From contig WTPW01000072.1 in the NCBI GenBank assembly GCA_009809945.1, positions 723,476-787,475 on the forward strand: 64,000 nucleotides of DNA, written 5' to 3'. Origin of the DNA: Gigaspora margarita (Eukaryota; Glomeromycota; Glomeromycetes; Diversisporales; Gigasporaceae). The translations under genes were made by a program, and so were the position numbers. Shown piece after piece: positions 11,687 through 24,481 of the stretch; the first letter of the stretch is position 1; each line of letters begins with the position of its first letter. Under the pieces are notes generated by a model. The model worked only from the letters and a program-made list of their open reading frames with translations. It did no database searches and was not told where the DNA came from.

Positions 11687-14573
11687 TTGCTCAACTTTGT
11701 TTTCTTTATTACTTTTATATTCTATATACTTCTTTACTACAAAACTTATTTCAATATACCAACATTAACTCAACAAGAACCAGATATCACTGACCTTGAT
11801 TTCTTCTATATTCATCATGCACAAAGCTTTGGTATTGCTCTTTTTGAAGATGAACAAGAAAATATCTTGAAAGCAATTCCTCCAAACCAAGAACCAACTA
11901 CTTGCCATACTAGAACTACTAGAACTAACAAAGCAATACACTTCTTTTGTGCTCCTTCAACAACTTCAGTAGTTACATGCTTATGCCACAAATACCATAC
12001 AAAATTCATTTCAATTCAAAACAATACCTATCAACCCCATAAAGAATTCACTCAAATTGCAATAGAAAAAAGACAAAATAGCAAAACTGTGGAACTTATT
12101 AACCAAATTTCTCAAACTTCTAATAATATTCCACCTTCTCCTATATCTCAACTATGTCAACATACATGCCCTAAATGCTCTAAATCAATCACTTGCAGAA
12201 TTTATAACAATAAACACTATCCAAATAAAAGCTATATTCTTGTTGACAAAAAAGTCTATCATACAAATTGTACTGCTCCATTACCATCCTCTTCTTCTCT
12301 CTCAACTACTTCTTCTTTAAATATCTCATCTACTATTTCCCATCTTGAAGATTCTAGAAAAAATCTAACTTCAATCTTTCAAAATTTACTAATACCTCAC
12401 AATTGTCCCAAGAAAACCCCCAAACAACAACTTTTGACTCATTAATCCATACAGGACCCCGAAATATACAAAGATAGGTCAGGTTAATTATAAAATTACT
12501 AATAAAAGAAAGATCTGCAGAAAAAACCTTAAAAATAAGCAAAAAATTTACTATAAATAGAAAAGATCTGCACAAATAACCTCCAAAATAAGCAAACTCA
12601 TACCTGACCTATCTATGTATATTTCAGGGTCCTATCCATACTCCTTCATCAGCTAAATCAACATCTACTCCCTTAACTCAACCTACTGTTCTTCCTACCC
12701 AATCTCTTGCAAATCCACTTTTTAACATTAATACAAATAAAACTTTTCAAACTTCTCAAACCCAATCATTTGTTAAACATACCTATTCTAGTAAATTGAA
12801 ATCTCAAACTAATCCTCTTTTTTCTACTCTTGGGCCACTTACTTCAACTGAAACTTTACAACACTCTTCAATGGATATAGATAATACTTCTAGTGATCCT
12901 ACTGATACTACCTTTAATGATCACACTAGCAAACCAACTGACTTAGAAGAACCAATTCNATCTAAACNAGATANATCTAATNATTTTGATTGGTTCAAAC
13001 ATTATCCAATTACTAGTGAAATGGAAAACAATACAACACTTAATACTCTTGGACACCAATTTTTCAACTTCATCAAACCTCTATCAATTGATTTTGCTCC
13101 TGACAAGATTGTTAAAACTTCTANTCAAAATAATAATAATAAAAACCAAAAAGAATTCAAACATACATTTAAATACTTAATAGCATCACTAGCTGGAAAA
13201 CATCCTAAATTTCTTCTTGATCTAATTCTTGAAGCAAATCCCTCACTTGACAAAAACTCTATAGTATCCTTTTGTATTATTCTTGATACTTTTAAGTCTT
13301 TATTTCTTCAGTTTACAACTAAACTCTTTACTCAACTTAATTACAAAAAAATCTTATTAGCTTTAACTTCTATTCCTCCTTATAGTATTCATAACCATAA
13401 TCAAGTTGCTTTAAATCTTGCTCATATACATTTATTCCTTCAAGACAAATATCAAACAATTCATGCCCAAAAGTTCATTGAAGAACTTAATATTAAACCT
13501 ATTTACTTTAAAATTCACTATTCATTTAATGAGAACACACCTAACAAATCTTTTTTCAAATCCAAAATGACAACAAATATAATATTAATGTAGCTTTTAA
13601 TATTCCCAAACAGCAATTTTCTTAAAACTTTAGAATTCCTTCTCTTAAACCTTTCATACAGGATCTTGATAAATGGTTTGTTTCCTTTATTCCAACTTAT
13701 ACTAGACAATTTACCAACTTATCAGAAACTACAGAGAAAAAAATATACAATCATATTAAACATAAGGTTGCTACAACACTAGCCACTGAATGTAAAAAAC
13801 TTCTTCCATCTTCTTTTAACTTCTCTGAAATTACTTCACTTAGTGAGCACAGAGAAGCAGTTGCCAAAGCTACTCTCTACCATATTTATAACTGCAATGC
13901 AGATGAACATGCATGTGAAATTCTTAAAACTGGTACATCAAATTCAGAATCTGCTAATCAACACACCTATCAAAATAATTACCAATACTACTATAAAGAA
14001 TCTCTTAATCTATATTCAGCACCTACACCACTTTTTAGCTCACCCAAACAATCTATTATTTATCCTACTTTGAACTATTCAATCTTTGAAAAAAATGGAA
14101 CTTGTTTTGCTACCTTTTCTAAACCATTCCCTGCTCAAACTTTTTCAGATCTTGCAAATGAAGCTGATAACTTCTATAAGCTTAAAAATAATGCTGAACC
14201 TAATATCAAACAGAATACATTCTACTTTTATTCATACTTTAATGAATATCTCAAAGCTGCAGCAAAAAATGATAACATATACAACCTCTCTTATAATGAA
14301 TCTATACACAAACTCCTTAATCAAACTACAGATCCTGCATTTATTGGTAGAGTTATTTCCTACTTTGAAATCCTCAAAAACTCTAAACAAACCTTTGCCC
14401 AAACCTGTACTCAATTCACCAAAAACCACTTACCTCATGCAGAGCAACTTATTATTAATCATTACAATATCATTAAGCCAAACTTTATAAATGCTCTCTT
14501 TTATAATCCATTATTAAATAAAAAAGATCCTATTTCAAAACAACCTCATGAATCTCAACAATCTTTTCACTAA
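11687..14573 (+). pseudogene. LINE-1 ORF1, broken, roughly 900 codons
   Basis: Three open stretches in different frames (11687-12445, 12796-13593 and about 13560-14573) form one degraded coding region. The first part has a Cys/His cluster, CQHTCPKCSKSITC followed by YHTNC, that could bind zinc. The rest is rich in Asn, Ser and Thr with helical segments (for example AKNDNIYNLSYNES) and no motif I know. At least two frame changes (near 12410 and 13560), one stop near 13622 and the MITE at 12453-12633 disrupt it. ORF1 proteins of LINEs bind their RNA; that role here is inferred from position. Single ambiguous bases occur at 12959-13124. Confidence 0.65.
12453..12633. mobile_element. AGGAYCC-type MITE, copy 2, inside LINE-1
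   Basis: The 181-bp element runs from AGGACCCCGAAATATACAAA to TGTATATTTCAGGGTCCT, with inverted repeats of about 31 bp and few mismatches. It is flanked by the exact 8-mer ATCCATAC (12445-12452 and 12634-12641). An 8-bp duplication fits hAT-like elements, although the ends are unusual for that group. It is a sibling of 9980-10154, and 56481-56663 has similar ends and length. Confidence 0.9.
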
Positions 14574-14620
14574 ATTCTTCTGTAGAAAACATAAAAGCAG
14601 CTGCCGCCTCTGGAAATAAA

Positions 14621-14926
14621 ATGTTCTCCACTTTTTGTGGGCCATATTCAGAAGAGAATAATGTAAGTAGGCAGGCAAAAAAGCCTATTTACATGAAGGA
14701 CCAGGCTTATAATGGTCAGACCCAACATACAGAGCAGGCTATGTTATCCTGCGCAGCTGTGAGAACTGAGCTTAAAACAGTGAGCGTCTCTACAGAAGAT
14801 ATTAATAATACTTCAGATACCATATCTTCATCTCCTTCTGAAGTACAACTTTTCTCCAATACCTCTTCACTACTAACTGCTACCAACTCTAACAACTATC
14901 CAATATCAGAAATTAATAATGAATAA
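14621..14926 (+). pseudogene. LINE-1 inter-ORF frame, 101 codons
   Basis: This frame between ORF1 and the ORF2 block begins MFSTFCGPYSEENN and is rich in Ser, Thr and Asn, with no recognised domain. Locally it is richer in G and CG than the rest of LINE-1. It may be the N-terminal part of ORF2 or a linker frame; the sequence does not decide. Confidence 0.4.
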
Positions 14927-15038
14927 CTATTAGAAAAAGACTTCATAATGAAGAAATTGAACTACCTACAAATTCTTTAAATAACAGAAGTAATATAAGC
15001 CCCAATCCTAGCCCTCTTGAGATATATAACCCAACAAC

Positions 15039-16455
15039 ATGTACAACAAATTTCTTTACTATTACAGACTACAAATTCTATCTTCTCCACAAACTATAGG
15101 CTCTTTCTTGCAATATATACTAGAATACTACCCTATGTTTTATTCAAATCAATATATCAAAATTTCTGTTAAACCATACCCTCAACATGATTATATTTTT
15201 ACTGAAGCACATATTTACCTCCTATATAAAAACCTTGTACCAGGTCACTTCATATTTCCACCTTTTGGAGATCTATCATCTCTTTGCTATATAGAACTTA
15301 AATCATTTAATAACAATTTTCAAATACCAATCTTTAATGATAATTTTCTTTTTCCAATATCCAACTTACAACTATATACAACTCCAAATCTTAATACCAA
15401 TTCTTCCTCAAATATAAATTTATCTCATTATTTTGAAGAACCTTGTTACAATAAATTCCTTAAAAAATATAATCTCCCCCTTTTGCCACCTTTACAAATA
15501 CTTAAATCCTTTATACAACATTTATTCAAAAATTTATTTTCACTATTATTCAAAATCTCTATTAATATTACAACTCTTGAAACACATGTATATCTCAACA
15601 CCCAAGATGAAATCCTTCCTAACCACATCATACTCTCTCCTAATCAATATTCTATATACTACCAGTCACTAATCAAATCATCTACATCAAATCCCTTGCA
15701 AAATTTATATTTAAACATTGCTACACACAATGTTAGAGGCTTTAATATTGCTTTCAAAAGGCAAATTTGGCAAGACTACTGCATTAACAATAATATTTCA
15801 ATTGCATGCATTACTGAAACTAAAATTGCATCAAAAACAAAACTTTCTTTTTGCAACAATAACTTATTTACCTATTACTGGGCAAATTCTGAAAGCTCAG
15901 TAGAAGGTGNTGCTATTATGATCTGCAATAANCTTAAACCACATGTGCATAGTTGTCACACACATCCAGGTGGGGCTATTGCTTTGGACTTGTTTTTTAA
16001 AGGCAATATAAAGCTCNNNATNATATCAGTNTATCTTTNATCTACTGATTCACANAAAAGAAATCAAACTCAAAACCAGGTTATTAATTGGACTTTACAG
16101 GCTCAACGATCTAATCTACACCCTATAATTTTAGGAGATTTTAATACACATAATAATACAACTAGCTCAGCATCAAAATATAAACTTATTAATTTTTTAT
16201 ATTGCTCAAACATGTTTGATATTGGAGCTCATTATAACAATACACACTACACCTAGTCAAACAGAATCAACCAAAGCAGAATAAATTATATTTGGGCTGA
16301 TTCATTTAATATACAATTTCTCCTTTCTTATAATATTAATGATAGCCAAACTAGTACTCTAAGTGATTATCTTATTCTATTAACATCCTGGACATTTTCT
16401 AATGCCTATAGCAAATCCCCACATCTTCATACTGGTATTAGCTGCAGAATTTTTA
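15039..16455 (+). pseudogene. LINE-1 ORF2, N-terminal part with AP endonuclease
   Basis: The endonuclease starts around 15715 with NIATHNVRG, the usual N-x-R-G opening. It continues with ITETK (catalytic Glu), an ambiguous stretch, GDFN near 16136 (catalytic Asp/Asn), then SRINYIWAD and SDY (usual form SDH). The nicking activity starts target-primed integration. About 220 residues of unrecognised sequence precede the domain. One in-frame TAG at 16254-16256 interrupts it and the reading continues in the same frame beyond. Single ambiguous bases cluster at 15910-16055. Confidence 0.85.
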
Positions 16456-16466
16456 ATTACAAAATA

Positions 16467-18386
16467 ATGAGTTCAGATCAATGGACAGAATATTCTGATC
16501 TATTATCCCAACTTTTTATTAAAAATCATGTTCCAATCTCAACCAATACACAGGAAAGCATTGATAAAACCTGGCACAAGATACAACAATGTACTATACA
16601 AGCTGCAATTCAAAAGATTCCTAATAAAAAAACTCGTAAACGAAGTTACAATCACAAATATACACCACATTGTACGGCACTTCATATTGGTCTTAAAAAA
16701 CTTGGACATCTTATAAAACTATTTAAAAGCAAATCTATTGCTTATTTACCTCATATCAAATCACATATTTCATTTATCAACTCAGCAAAGTGCAATCTTA
16801 ATTTTCTTATATTACTTAATTCTGACCAAATTCAAACATGGCTTGTACATGCACAAAGTATTTGGAAACAAATATATCATGCTTATCACCTGGAATCCTC
16901 TCTTCTTCTCTGACAACAAATTAATCAGGCCTCAGAAAAAAGATATGAAACACTTATTACTAAACCTACACAAGCTATAAATAGTATACTTGATCGCTAC
17001 AAACCTCCTGTTCATTTTACAAATATTAAACTTCAAAACCAACTTATTACTAATTATACTCTAATTAAACAACATATCCAATCACACTTTAGTAACTGGA
17101 CTGCATACAGATCTATTAACCAGAATTTATTTGGTAACTTCTGGAATCAACAATACCATCCACCCCAATATATTAAGTCTGAATAGTATATACCACTAAC
17201 CCTTCCTATAACAGAAGAAGAGGTCATTCAAACAATTTCTCAACTCTCTAATAACAAAGCCTGTGGTTCTACAGGCATAAGCTATGAAATGATCAAACAT
17301 TATAACCCAACTGGTATTACTATTCTTACATCTCTTTTTAATCAATGCCTTACACAAAATTCAATTTCCAAACAATGGAAAAGAGAAAGAATTTTTTCTA
17401 TTCCAAAAAACAATACTTTTGATGGTAATCTCAATCTTACACACCCAATAAGTCTTATTGAGTATACCAGAAAAATCTATACCAAAATCATTACCAGCAG
17501 ACTAAATCAAGTTTTTTCACAACACCCTATTCTTTCACCATATAACTATGTTGCCCTTCCTGGAAATAGTACTTCTATTCCTATTCATATTCTTAACAAC
17601 CTTATAAAAGATGCTAACTGCAATCACAAAGAGATCTGGCTTCTATCACAAGACATGAGCAAAGCATATGACTCTGTAAACTTTACTCTTTTAGAACATG
17701 CCCTTACATGTCTACTTCTGCCTACTAATATTGTTAACACTCTTCTTAATATTTTAACTGACCGACAAAACAATGTTATTACCAATTTGGGTCTTACACA
17801 ACCTTATCAGGTTCAAAATAGTATTGATCAAGAAGAAACAATAACACCTCTTTTTTGGCAGATCTACTATGATCCTCTTATTTCTTATATACACTCAAAT
17901 TCACCTGGTTATACAATTGCAACATTCTGGTTTACCAACCTCAAAAATTTTACAACTGTCAAATTACAAACCAAATGTTCTGTACTAGCATACATGGATG
18001 ATACTTTATGGATAGCATCATCCCAAACAGAGCTTTCTAAGATACTTACTGTTGCAGAATCCTTCTATTCTATGGCAAACATCCAAGTGAATCCAACCAA
18101 ATCAATACTTTCAACCAATATTAAACAACAAAACTACAACCCAATTATATATAACAATCAACCTCTTCCTCTTCAATTACCAAACCAGCCTTTTAAGTTT
18201 CTTGGATATTGGTTTACTTTAGACAATAAACAATTTCAACAAACCAAACTCATTATTGCTGAATCAAACCAGCTTATACAGATTGCTTGTACAAAACAAA
18301 TTACAGATACCCAAGCATGCTATATTATTAATATTGTTATTATTTCTACAATAGAATACCATATACAACATATTGTATTAAGTTAG
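16467..18386 (+). pseudogene. LINE-1 ORF2, reverse transcriptase part
   Basis: The same reading frame as the endonuclease continues here, with in-frame stops at 16911-16913, 17184-17186 and 18384-18386. The polymerase blocks are easy to see: NKACGSTGISYEMIKHYNP, HPISLIEYTRK, LPGNSTSIPIH, QDMSKAYDSV (first catalytic Asp, near 17651), DQEETITPLFWQIYYDPL, AYMDDTLW near 17989 (catalytic Asp pair) and FLGYWF. Catalytic residues survive although the frame is broken. The Q-E-E-T-I block has E where related copies usually have Q-G-(D/E); that is from memory of the family. Confidence 0.9.
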
Positions 18387-19506
18387 TCAACATGCAATAA
18401 AATCTTAACACAGCACATAGGATTAATCAAGCATAAAGCCAAATTTAACTGCACCATCCCTACTAGTACTTTACTCCATTTTCAAATTTACAATATTAAA
18501 AATATTTGGGATATCCAACTTCAACACCACCTATCTAACTTTATTAAAAGATTAAATAGCAATAGCCTATTAAACATTACTACTCTTATTAGGGTTCAAC
18601 AACTCCAAAATAACCTCTGGTCAGCTACTAGTATCTTCACTAATTCTAATCCTACAATTGATGGCCCTAATTGATCAACTACAACCTTTAAGATTATTTA
18701 GCCTTTTAAGCATCTTAACTGGTCAATCAGCTCTAACTCTTATTCTAACATTCCTTTTGTAATTAAAGAAGGTTCAATTTCTTTAGAATCTATTCTTGCT
18801 TCACATTCTAAATACACAATTTTTAAAAAACAAATTCAGCATCATCATTTACTTTTTCTTGATCAACTTACAACATATGACAATTTATACTTATTAGATT
18901 GGAAACACATTTCACCAAGATTACACAAAATTCCTAAAGGCAGAACTCCTCAATGGTTTACCTTTCTAGAAGATAAAATCACTAGCCACTCCTATGAATG
19001 CACTATTTACTCACACATAAATTTACCCTTCCCAAACTATTATAGTTATACTACTGGTCACTTTTCAAAACATTCCAAACCTTGGCTTATTACATTATTA
19101 AATGATCAAATTATTATAGGCAAAGCCCGTCACCAACCAACTGCATCAGACTTAACTCACTGGCAATGTTCTTTTCAAACACAATTCACAAACTTATACC
19201 CAACTCCACCAATTACTATATCATCATGCAGTAACTGTTTTCTCAATACTAAATAATTAAAAACAAATGCACTATTCTAATACCTACTAGTCATGCTACA
19301 AAATTCTTTGGCAGACTAAATTCTGACAAAACAATTAATTTAAATACCAATTTTCTAGATCTTGTATATTTAATTGCACTTAGAAATCCAATTCATATCC
19401 CACCATTACCAAATCTCAACATTTCTACTATACAACTCCCTCTAATATTGAACCAAGCCAAGCTTATAATACTCTTCAGTCCTTTACATATTATAATAGT
19501 AGCCTC

Positions 19507-20370
19507 TTAGAACTTACTTTTTATACAGATGGTTCTGTTATTAACCGAGGCAATCCCCAGTGCTCTATGGGAATTGGTTGGATACAACTACAGTGTGAGA
19601 ACCCTTAAATCAACAAGCGAAATTGATAATTTTTAAACTGTTATAAAAAAATAACTAGTATAGCTAGGACAATTTTTCTTTCTATAGTAATGTAGAGAAA
19701 GACTTAAAGAATAAAGCTATAGAATTTGTTTTTTAATTTATTAAGTTTAACTACTTTTATAAAGGTTTAAAGTTAACTATTTTTATTAATAAATGTAAAA
19801 TTTGGCCATTATAATTTTGGCCAGAATTACCATAATGCCGGCCAGAATTAGCAAAATTATAAAAAAATTTTTAAAAAAATTTTTAAAAAAGCTAAATTTT
19901 TTTTATATGATATTTTTGTTTTTTTTTTTTTATTCGCAAAATTTTCTGCAATTTTATTGGCTCTGATCCAATCCGATCCAACTTCTGACCCAACCCAAAA
20001 TTTGGCCGCACATATAGGACTAGTTGATTTAAGGGTTCCTGCACTGTAGCTAACAAAATATCATACATACCTTTCAAGCACAAACAAAATTCTGGCCATG
20101 CTTATTTAAAGCAGAATTACTTGCAATTTTAGCTGCAATAAGTACAGCTCCTAGAAACTGTACTATCCAAATTCACAATCGGTTATCTCTAAATTTAAAA
20201 GTTTAATCAATATTATACTACTTCCAAACTTTCTAAATATACCCTATTGGTACAATACTTAATTTAATTAAATCATACAATTTTAATATTACTTTGCATA
20301 AAGTAAATGCACATAAAGATGACAACTTTAACAATAAAGCTGACCAACTAGCACGCAATTATCACATAGC
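19507..20370 (+). pseudogene. LINE-1 RNase H domain, split by a MITE
   Basis: LTFYTDGSVINRGNPQCSMG at 19510-19570 carries the first catalytic Asp. After the MITE at 19591-20046 come FKAELLAILAAIS near 20105 (catalytic Glu) and VNAHKDDNFNNKADQLA near 20305 (last Asp). The domain removes the RNA strand of RNA-DNA hybrids. The frame changes between blocks, and the stretch before the last motif has stops. Confidence 0.85.
19591..20046. mobile_element. Tc1/mariner-type MITE (456 bp) inside LINE-1
   Basis: It is flanked by TA on both sides (19589-19590 and 20047-20048). It starts CAGTGTGAGAACCCTTAAAT and ends ATTTAAGGGTTCCTGCACTG, inverted repeats of about 24 bp with a few mismatches. TA duplication and C-A-G-T ends are hallmarks of Tc1/mariner. 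It splits the RNase H domain. It contains the GGCC-AATT words discussed in the findings (19800-19860) and no transposase. Confidence 0.88.
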
Positions 20371-21163
20371 ACCTTATCTTATTTTTAATTCAAACAACAT
20401 ATATAATCCTCAGTATACACCAACCTCAGATAATTATCCAATGGAACTCCCTATCCGTCGCAGCATAAGAACAATCTGTAGAGCACATATAATTGCATGG
20501 TGGACATCACAAAACTGCTTTCAGCAATGGAACCCAATTTCACAACTCATTAACTGGAATGCTTCATGGCTATATATTAATAATAATCAAAAAATTAGCA
20601 ATTTTTCACATAGCTTTCAATCCTCTACTCTAAAATCTTTTAGAGTGAAGTTATTACTAGATGAGCTTCCTTCTCCACATATTCTTCATAAAAGATATCC
20701 CTCATACTCTAATATTTGTCATATATGCCAACAGATAAGTAATGCCTTGCACTGGGTTACTTGTTCAAATACTAATCTACCACTAGACCTTATAAACAAT
20801 TCCTTAAACCAAATACTTAGCTCTAACAAACTTGACATCTCTTCAACTCAGGCTATAAATCTTTACTCCAAAATTTTAAACCTTGATAGTTTTCAAACTC
20901 ATCATTTTTCACACAAGCCCTCATTATACTCAACTCTATCAGGTCTTATTCTATTAGAACTGATTAATACATTACAAGAAACTGGCTTATCTTTAAAGCT
21001 TGCTAGCTCCTTTACAATTCAATTTTTACTTCATCTGAATCAACAAATTTATACAAAAATCTGGATTCCATACTGCACTTCAAGATCACAATATCATCAA
21101 ACAATTTTACAAAATCAAACTATAGCTTCTGGATCTTCTGTATCTACTACATCTACAATTTAA
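20294..21163 (+). pseudogene. LINE-1 ORF2 C-terminal region with Cys/His cluster
   Basis: This is a 289-codon open stretch after RNase H. ICHICQQISNALHWVTC near 20717-20770 gives a C-x2-C-x7-H-x3-C pattern, a likely zinc-binding site common near the C-terminus of LINE ORF2 proteins. LINE-2 has the matching CTQCNQYEDAIHLFNC. The last part has helices that align loosely with the LINE-2 C-terminus. About 300 bp of 3' untranslated sequence and the A-rich tail follow. Confidence 0.75.
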
Positions 21164-22100
21164 ACTAATAATAATAATTCTATTATAAATAGCTCAATTC
21201 AGAAAATAGACTACTGGTACCCCCACTGGATTAAATATCTTATACACCCTTCTAGTATATTAACCAATAACCAAATCTAGGTGAGCCTTGGCCACTCTTG
21301 TTGGTTTAGGCTACAGATAAGTACTAGGTCTACTTTTGTTTATTTAGCTATATGTCTGAGTTCTTTTTCTTAGCATTAGATTTAAATTATGAAATTTTTC
21401 CAATTGTAAAAAGTTTCCATTAAATTTAATAAAGATAAGAGTAAGGTCTTACCATTAAAATTAAAAAAAAGCTCTTCTATACACCATTCTATCCAAATTA
21501 TTTACAATACTATTGAACACTTCAAATTTCACAAACAATAAGCTTGGATATTATTTTAGGATATGTCCAAAGCATTTGATAAATTAATATAAATCAACTA
21601 CAGATTGCATATAAAAGAATAGAAATTCCTACTCAAGGCATAAACTTTATTACTAATCTATATTAACCATTAAGCCAGAGTAATAACTGCATATGGTCTT
21701 ACCAAAGCGATTAATATTAACTCAGGCATGGAACAAGAAGAAACATACTTACACTATTCTAGAAAATTTACTATGATCCTATTCTTTCTTTTATTCATAA
21801 TATATACAAAAAAGATCTTCTAAAAATAATAACACTAATACCACTTGATATAATAACTGACAAATCCTCTAACCCAACTCCTATACCTTCTATTGCATTT
21901 ATAGATAATACAGTTTGGAATGCTCCAAATAAATTAAATTCTACAAAAAATTTTTAACAACTTTATAAAACTCTACAAAATTAACAACATCCAAGTTAAT
22001 GCTCAAAAAAGTGATCTTCTTGTACTTAATCCTCCCAAAACAACAAGCTTATCTCTTCAATACTATAATACCATTTAGATATACTAATACTTATAAGATA

Positions 22101-22366
22101 TTGGGCGTACGATGAAAAATAACAGTAAATTTTTTTTATTGGAATTAATGTCACTTCCATGTGCTGTGTAGCAGCACATGAGTGACATTAACTCTGATGA
22201 AAAAAATTTACTATTATTTTCGTATGTCCAATATTGATGTTATTGTTCATATTATATTAGCATGTGAAATTTTTTGTCGTGACATTTTGCATAAATGATG
22301 ATGTCATTTTATGACAATAATATCAAGGCAAAAAATTTTTACATGATCATATCACATGAACAATAA
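22101..22366. mobile_element. compound hairpin insertion with 9-bp duplication
   Basis: TATAAGATA flanks both sides (22092-22100 and 22367-22375). Inside are two adjacent hairpins. The first (22101-22234) starts TTGGGCGTACGATGAAAA and pairs with TTTTCGTATGTCCAA, with an inner stem CATGTGCTG/CAGCACATG. The second (about 22240-22366) pairs TTATTGTTCAT with ATGAACAATAA. The 9-bp duplication suggests a Mutator-like event. One hairpin may have landed inside or next to the other. Confidence 0.7.
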
Positions 22367-24481
22367 TATAAGATACTTAGGTATTTATTATGATGGAAAT
22401 GGCTCTACCAGACAAACTATAGAAAAAATACAAAGCAAAGTAGAAAATCTTCTCCTTTCAATCAAATAAAAAACTACTTTCAATACATATTATGCATATA
22501 ATTAATACAATTCTAAACCCCTCATTAGAATATCTTTTACAAATAATATCACCAATACAAGCCTTCTTGCAAAAATTATCAATACAAATCTCTGTTTAGA
22601 TTAAATATTCACTATCTCTACCCAAAAATATATCCAACAATATTTTAAATAATTCTTATAATCTAAACATTCAACTCCCCTTCCAAACCTTTCTTTTTTT
22701 AGCTACATCCAATATAGAAAGATCATTAAATTCATTACCCTTACTTAAGCAAATTGCTATACACAGAATTAAAAGTTGGCTATATATCAATTGGCAACCA
22801 GAACTATCTAATTACTTTTAACAATACTAAATACTATACTATTATCAACCATCTAAATACAATTATTAAAAATAATTATAATATTTCTCTTCTAACAATT
22901 AATTAACTCATTAATCCTTTCCAACCCCTAGCTCTAATCCTATTTATCAAATTCTTTCCAATCTAACCAAACCCATATTATGTAGCTTATATAATAATCA
23001 CATTCTTTTTGCAAAACAATTAATAATCACAACCAATAACAGCTTACTACCATGGAAGAATATTTATCTCTGAACTGGTAAAGCTACCAGAAAGACTCCA
23101 AACTGGTTCAAAAATCTACAAAACACATTATCTTCTTCTTCTATTCAAACAATCTTTTCATCTTTTAAGCTTAATACTATAAATCTATTTATTAATACAC
23201 TTGATCTTTTATTCTACTTAAATAACAACAACTATTGACAACTCTACCAATATAATAACAATCTCTCTTCTAATAATATTTTAACTAGCCTTACAAATAT
23301 TACAGTACTTCCTATAGACATATGTAGAACTGGTCAAGTAATTGTCTCTGAAACTGCAATAACAATAACAGATATATTAAACATTAAAACTATCAATCTT
23401 TATAACCATCTATTCTCAACCAAAAAGCCAATAATACTCAAGGTTAATATTTCAAAACTACAATCTCTTACTCAAATCAAACTCAAATCTCCTATACCAG
23501 TATTCTTTGCTTCTTCTATTCCAATATCTTTACTATACTACTCCCAAATACAAAAATCAATTTCCAATTTAATATATATCAAACAAATATCCAACCTATA
23601 TAACCATACTAACCAATAAAACTACTCTACAAATTTATATAAATTTCTTCCTTTCTATTCTGTAACTATACCATCAACTGGTATTAGCTGGTTTATTTCT
23701 AACTATTCTTCTATCAAATTTAATGCAGCAATAACTAAACAATCAAATACACTCTGTATAAATCTTCAAATTACTACTTTTATCAATTCCACCAAATAAT
23801 CATATCCAAATTCTCACAACCAATTACCCTACTGTCCAAACAATTAAATAGCTACTCCAATCACTACAAATCAAAATCAATCAAAATTAATAGCATATAC
23901 TATATATTATAAATACAATAATCTTTCAAAATTCTATTCATCTCTCAATATTCCAAACTAAAGCAAATATACAAAATATACTATACACTACTAGCAAAAA
24001 ACTAGCAATTAAAGGTACTGCCAAAGAACCAATATCTTTTAACTATACTAACTTTGACCTTCCTACCTATTTTATATAGCATAATAATATTATATCACTC
24101 AAAATTTGTATCTTTCTCAAAAGTTGCTCAAAAATCAAACATTTAATTAACTGGATTAACTATAACCAAAATCAAATATTAACCAATCACCTCTTACCTG
24201 GAAAATACATGTTAAAATTCTTAAACTTCTTTTACTAAATATCTCAAATTTCTTTCTCTTCTCCAAATTAATAACTATAATCTACCAATGATAAAAAATT
24301 TATACAAATGTCACTTAGACCTATATACTTATCCTAATTGTACTCAGTGCAACCAATATGAAGATGCAATACATCTCTTTAATTGTTCCAAACTCCAATA
24401 CAACCTAATTCAAATTATTAATACAATTATACAAAACTTACTAACTAAAAACAATAATAACAATAATAATAACAACAATAA

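Larger units (their letters stand above)
10860..21471 (+). mobile_element. LINE-1: nearly full-length non-LTR retrotransposon
   Basis: The element is flanked by CTCTTCTACACA (10848-10859) and CTCTTCTATACA (21472-21483), a 12-bp target duplication with one difference. The LINE-2 reading resumes across this point, which independently confirms both ends. It has a 5' leader of about 830 bp, a long ORF1 (11687-14573), an ORF2 region (about 15039-21163) with endonuclease, reverse transcriptase, RNase H and a Cys/His end, and a 3' end in an A-rich tail (21454-21470). Two MITEs sit inside it (12453-12633 and 19591-20046). The reading frames are broken in several places, so it is immobile. The RNase H points to Tad1/I-type clades (inference). 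The sense strand is strikingly poor in G. Confidence 0.9.

Noticed and set aside
11815-12009. 64-codon minus-strand frame
   Set aside because: Antisense shadow of LINE-1 ORF1.
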